DNA from: a virus
Length of the DNA stretch: 29,898 nt
Strand: one strand, 5' to 3'
Virus record (IMG/VR): IMGVR_UViG_3300017772_000072
Coordinates: 1-29,898 of that record
How positions within the stretch are numbered: position 1 is the stretch's first letter; every line of letters starts with the position of its first letter. This document shows positions 26,996 to 29,898 of the stretch, in pieces. Under the pieces are notes generated by a model. That model did no database searches and was not told where the DNA came from. It saw nothing but the letters and a program-made list of their open reading frames with translations. The position numbers and the translations under genes were made by a program.

Positions 26996-28945
26996 ATGGC
27001 AACATTCTTTGATAGGTTAAGGTCTATAATAACCAGTAAATCCCAAAATACAAGTGAACAATATAACCGAGCAATTTATAATTGGCTCGGCAATACTATT
27101 GTTTGGAATAGTGAAAATGATGAAACCTATATAAATGATGGTTACAGAAAAAATGCAACTATTTATTCAATTGTAAATATTATTACTAAGGCGGCATCTA
27201 CAATACCCTATCACATTTATCGTAAGGTAAATGACAATAGCTATAAAAGATATAAAGCAATGAGTAGTGGTATTGCTGACCCTAATGTTATGCTTAAATC
27301 TAATATGTTAAAAAAACACGCTCTTGTTGAGCTTGAGCATACTGATTTACATAAACTATTAGAGCGACCAAATCCAGCTCAATCCTATGCAACTTGGATT
27401 ACTGAAATGATTGCCTTTGGTAAATTAACTGGTAACCGCTACATTTATGGTATTGGACCAGAAACTGGTGAAAACATAAATAAATATACTGAGCTTTACA
27501 TTATGCCATCACAGATTATGGAAATAAATTCTGGGGGTATAATGAAGCCAGTTGAATCATATACTATTGAGTATAATGGTACATACCATATACCAGCTGA
27601 GCAGATGTGCCATATAAAAGATTTTAACCCTTTTTATGATGGTACTGGTTCACATCTTTATGGTCAATCACCTCTAAAAGCTGGTTTACGTTCAATGACT
27701 ACTAACAATGAGGCGACAGAAAGCGGAGTTAAATTTTTACAAAACCAGACAGCTAGGGGTTTATTAATGAGTGATGAGGGTGATTTAAATGAGGTACAAG
27801 CTCAACAATTAAAAGATAAATTTAGGAAGGAGCATCAAGGTAGTAAAAAAGCTGGTGATATTATTATAACTCCAAAAAAATTATCATGGGTTAACTTTGG
27901 TTTAAATGCTAGTGATATGAGTTTAATTGAGCAATATAATGCATCAATAAAAGATTTATGTAACATCTACAATGTGCCAGTACAATTATTAAATAATACT
28001 GAAAGCTCAACATATAACAATATGAAGGAAGCTAAAAAGGCATTATATCAAAATTGTGTTATTCCTGAGTTAATAAAAATTCAAGATGAGTTAAATAGGT
28101 GGTTAGCTCCAATGTATGGTGATGATATTTGTATTGAATATGACTTTAGTGTTATACCAGAATTACAAGAGGAAACTGACAAAATTGTGGACCAAATGTC
28201 TAAGGCATGGTGGTTAACTCCAAATGAAAAAAGAGCGGCAATGAGTTATGACCATGATGAACAAAACCCTATACTTAATGATTATTACATACCAGCTAAT
28301 TTAATACCAGCTAGTGGTGATGATATTGATTTGCCAGATGTTGTTGAAACTCCAATAAATGATATTGAAGTTGACAATGAGGATGATAGTAAAAAAAAAA
28401 ATCTAATAACTAACACAAATATTAAATCATTAGTCAGCGGAATGACTGATGTTTATACAACTCAACAAGAAGCTGAGGATAGAGCTATTGAACTTGGCGG
28501 CTCAGGAAGCCATCAACATACATACGATGGCGAACCAGTTTTTATGCCTTTTGAAAGTCATGATGAGTACATGGATGCTGTTGATAATGAAAAATATGAT
28601 GAGTATAAAGCCGAGGGTTATTCTGATTATCCACAAAGTGCAACTAATAATGCTAAAAGAGTTAAAAATTGGATTGACAAACATGGGCGTGATGAGGTTG
28701 ATGGAATGACATCAATTGGCCTTTCAAGAATGAACCAATTAATTGCTAGGGAAAAACTTTCATTGTCAACATTAAAGCGGACATTTAGTTTTTTATCTAG
28801 GACCAAAGGCGGTGGCTATAATAAAATAAATCCTAAATATAAAGATACACCATGGTGTGATAAAGGTTATGTTGCATTTTTAGGATGGGGTGGCCAAAGT
28901 ATGTTAACATATAGTGAACGTAAATTAAATCAAATAAAAGAATAA
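26996..28945 (+). CDS. Portal protein with extra C-terminal module
   Basis: Residues about 1-440 form a phage portal of the HK97/SPP1-like type (W-L-G-N-T-I-V near the start, 'A-T-I-Y-S-I-V-N-I-I-T-K-A', a central 'Y-N-V-P-V-Q-L-L-N' and 'E-L-N-R-W-L-A-P-M-Y'). It makes the DNA-entry ring. After an acidic linker, residues about 482-520 have G-S-x-x-H-x-Y-D-G...M-P-F-E-S-H-D-E-Y, and about 545-645 hold a module with Y-P-Q-S-A, 'I-G-L-S-R-M-N-Q-L', 'L-S-L-S-T-L-K-R-T-F-S-F-L-S-R' and a closing F-L-G-W-G-G. Versions of the latter sit on various phage head proteins. At 649 residues it is much longer than usual portals. Confidence 0.93.
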   Translation: MATFFDRLRSIITSKSQNTSEQYNRAIYNWLGNTIVWNSENDETYINDGYRKNATIYSIVNIITKAASTIPYHIYRKVNDNSYKRYKAMSSGIADPNVMLKSNMLKKHALVELEHTDLHKLLERPNPAQSYATWITEMIAFGKLTGNRYIYGIGPETGENINKYTELYIMPSQIMEINSGGIMKPVESYTIEYNGTYHIPAEQMCHIKDFNPFYDGTGSHLYGQSPLKAGLRSMTTNNEATESGVKFLQNQTARGLLMSDEGDLNEVQAQQLKDKFRKEHQGSKKAGDIIITPKKLSWVNFGLNASDMSLIEQYNASIKDLCNIYNVPVQLLNNTESSTYNNMKEAKKALYQNCVIPELIKIQDELNRWLAPMYGDDICIEYDFSVIPELQEETDKIVDQMSKAWWLTPNEKRAAMSYDHDEQNPILNDYYIPANLIPASGDDIDLPDVVETPINDIEVDNEDDSKKKNLITNTNIKSLVSGMTDVYTTQQEAEDRAIELGGSGSHQHTYDGEPVFMPFESHDEYMDAVDNEKYDEYKAEGYSDYPQSATNNAKRVKNWIDKHGRDEVDGMTSIGLSRMNQLIAREKLSLSTLKRTFSFLSRTKGGGYNKINPKYKDTPWCDKGYVAFLGWGGQSMLTYSERKLNQIKE

Positions 28946-29898
28946 TGCCAACACCAAATCAAGGCGAAACACAAAGACAATTTATTGCTAGATGTGTTAT
29001 TGATGATGAAGCTAGGAATGATTTTCCTGATGCTGACCAGCGTATTGCTTTTTGTTATTCTCAATATGAAAATAAAGATGAAAATTTATTAGATACTAAA
29101 ACATTTAAGCTATCTAAAAAATTTGGTGATGCATGGAAAAATGCAAATGAAAAACAAAGAAAAATAACTGAAAGGCGTAACGCCAAAAGATTTAGAGATT
29201 TTTACCAAAGCCAATATAACATAGCAGTTGATAATATGATTACTTATAATGATATTAGATACAATGATTTATTTAAATATAATGATTTAAGAAAATTATA
29301 TGATGAGCTTTATTTAGATACATCAATGCATTTTGCTAAATGGTATGCTAAAACATTTGACTTGTATATAAACAAAGGCGTTGATTTTAGAAAATATTTA
29401 ACTGAATGGGAATTGGCATTTATGGCTTATGCTCAAAAATATACAGCACTTTCAATTACTGGTGTTGCTAATACTGGTAAAAAAACAGCAATTAAAGTTA
29501 TACAAAGATTATTTCAAGACCAGGAATTTATGGCACTTGGAGCTGATGCAAAAGCCAGGATATTAAAAAAACAATTAAAAAAATATTCAAGGTATCAAGC
29601 TCTAAGAGTAGTAAGAACAGAAACTACAAGAGCGGCAAATTATGGAATTGAGCGGAGTGCATTAAGTGTTTTTGCTGGTAGTGATTTAATTAAAAGATGG
29701 TCAGCGGCAATTGATGGTAGGGAACGAGATTGGCATAATCAAGCTAATAATCAAGAGCGGCCACAACAAGAAACTTTTACTGTTGGTGGCGAATCAATAA
29801 TGCGACCAGGTGAGGGTTCAGCTCGTAATGTTATAAATTGTAGATGCTCAGCTGTATATTTACCAGTTAAAGATGCTAATACAATTAACCAGTTGGAT
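28945..29898 (+). CDS. Mu F-like minor head protein with N-terminal module (partial)
   Basis: The frame starts at ATG 28945 in a one-base overlap with the portal stop and is open to the window end (318 codons seen). Residues about 1-43 form a small module with G-E-T...F-I-A-R-C and F-P-D-A-D-Q-R-I-A-F-C-Y-S-Q, found attached to several phage head proteins. The last 110 residues contain the Mu F-like core (PF04233): 'R-T-E-T-T-R-A-A-N-Y-G', 'W-S-A-A-I-D-G-R-E-R' and 'N-V-I-N-C-R-C-S-A'. Members are minor capsid proteins added during head assembly. The gene lies right after the portal as expected. Its 3' end is missing. Confidence 0.9.
   Translation, partial: MPTPNQGETQRQFIARCVIDDEARNDFPDADQRIAFCYSQYENKDENLLDTKTFKLSKKFGDAWKNANEKQRKITERRNAKRFRDFYQSQYNIAVDNMITYNDIRYNDLFKYNDLRKLYDELYLDTSMHFAKWYAKTFDLYINKGVDFRKYLTEWELAFMAYAQKYTALSITGVANTGKKTAIKVIQRLFQDQEFMALGADAKARILKKQLKKYSRYQALRVVRTETTRAANYGIERSALSVFAGSDLIKRWSAAIDGRERDWHNQANNQERPQQETFTVGGESIMRPGEGSARNVINCRCSAVYLPVKDANTINQLD

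Noticed and set aside
28449-28709. Overlapping forward frame inside the portal extension
   Set aside because: The portal frame there carries recognisable modules; the alternative frame is a shadow.
1-29898. Temperate lifestyle, integrase or repressor/anti-repressor pair
   Set aside because: No recombinase or divergent regulator pair is visible. The single small HTH at 17759 is not enough to claim lysogeny.
1-29898. tRNA genes
   Set aside because: I saw no cloverleaf or conserved T-loop (GTTCRA) arrangement by eye. This is a weak negative without a covariance-model scan.
1-29898. Diversity-generating retroelement on the fibre gene
   Set aside because: No reverse transcriptase gene and no adenine-variable repeat pair is seen. 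The in-gene 297-bp copies differ by silent changes of all kinds.

Overview
The window reads as most of the genome of a tailed, non-contractile (siphovirus-type) bacteriophage whose host is probably a marine or aquatic flavobacterium or another Bacteroidota. All 49 called genes lie on the + strand. They are tightly packed with short stop/start overlaps, and the DNA is very AT-rich. Host evidence: repeated TAnnTTTG boxes (the -7 promoter element of Bacteroidota) in most intergenic gaps; no Shine-Dalgarno sequences, only A/T-rich leaders; a signal peptide ending in the flavobacterial K-A-Q; a DUF3127 SSB-like protein; and several mini-proteins of types common in Flavobacteriia phages. I see no integrase, tRNA, CRISPR array or DNA polymerase, so a virulent phage using the host polymerase is the simplest reading.

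Layout. 1-632: mini-genes, the first cut by the window edge. 711-1085: a PD-(D/E)XK homing-endonuclease-like gene between two terminators. 1157-3095: head-tail connector, head closure, HK97 gp10-like and tail terminator genes. 3100-5262: membrane and lysis block with small membrane proteins, a secreted thioredoxin-fold protein lacking catalytic cysteines, an M15 peptidase endolysin and a GTA-type holin. 5299-11353: a 1616-residue tail fibre with a C-terminal self-cleaving S74 chaperone, plus accessory structural proteins. 11353-17623: two tandem tail-tube paralogues, a tail assembly chaperone pair joined by a -1 ribosomal frameshift (GGGAAAG), the tape measure and a large tail-tip protein. 17759-24953: early and replication region with a small HTH regulator, ERF annealing protein, SSB-like protein, PD-(D/E)XK exonuclease, DnaA domain IV-like protein, VRR-NUC nuclease, replication-initiator-like wHTH protein, another PD-(D/E)XK nuclease and a primase-helicase. 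25045-25341: an isolated small gene with a structured leader. 25438-29898: terminase small and large subunits, portal and a Mu F-like head protein that runs off the end.

How it fits together. ERF, the exonuclease and the SSB-like protein form a lambda-Red-like recombination set. The zinc/TOPRIM/RecA-fold primase-helicase and the initiator-like protein start replication and recruit host enzymes. The terminase-portal-Mu F cluster packages DNA. Connector, tail-tube, chaperone, tape-measure and tip genes build the tail. The M15 endolysin and holin lyse the cell. The major capsid protein, prohead protease and scaffold are missing; they probably lie outside the window, between the Mu F gene and the connector genes if the map is circular or permuted.

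Most notable: the complete frameshift cassette at 12739-12801; a portal with a long extra C-terminal module; the cysteine-less secreted thioredoxin-fold protein beside the lysis genes; two tail-tube genes; terminator-promoter punctuation with probable leaderless starts; a monocistronic gene with a hairpin leader before the terminase genes; and a fibre carrying both a 12-bp minisatellite and an old 297-bp duplication. I see no clearly novel defence or mobile system, and say so rather than force one.
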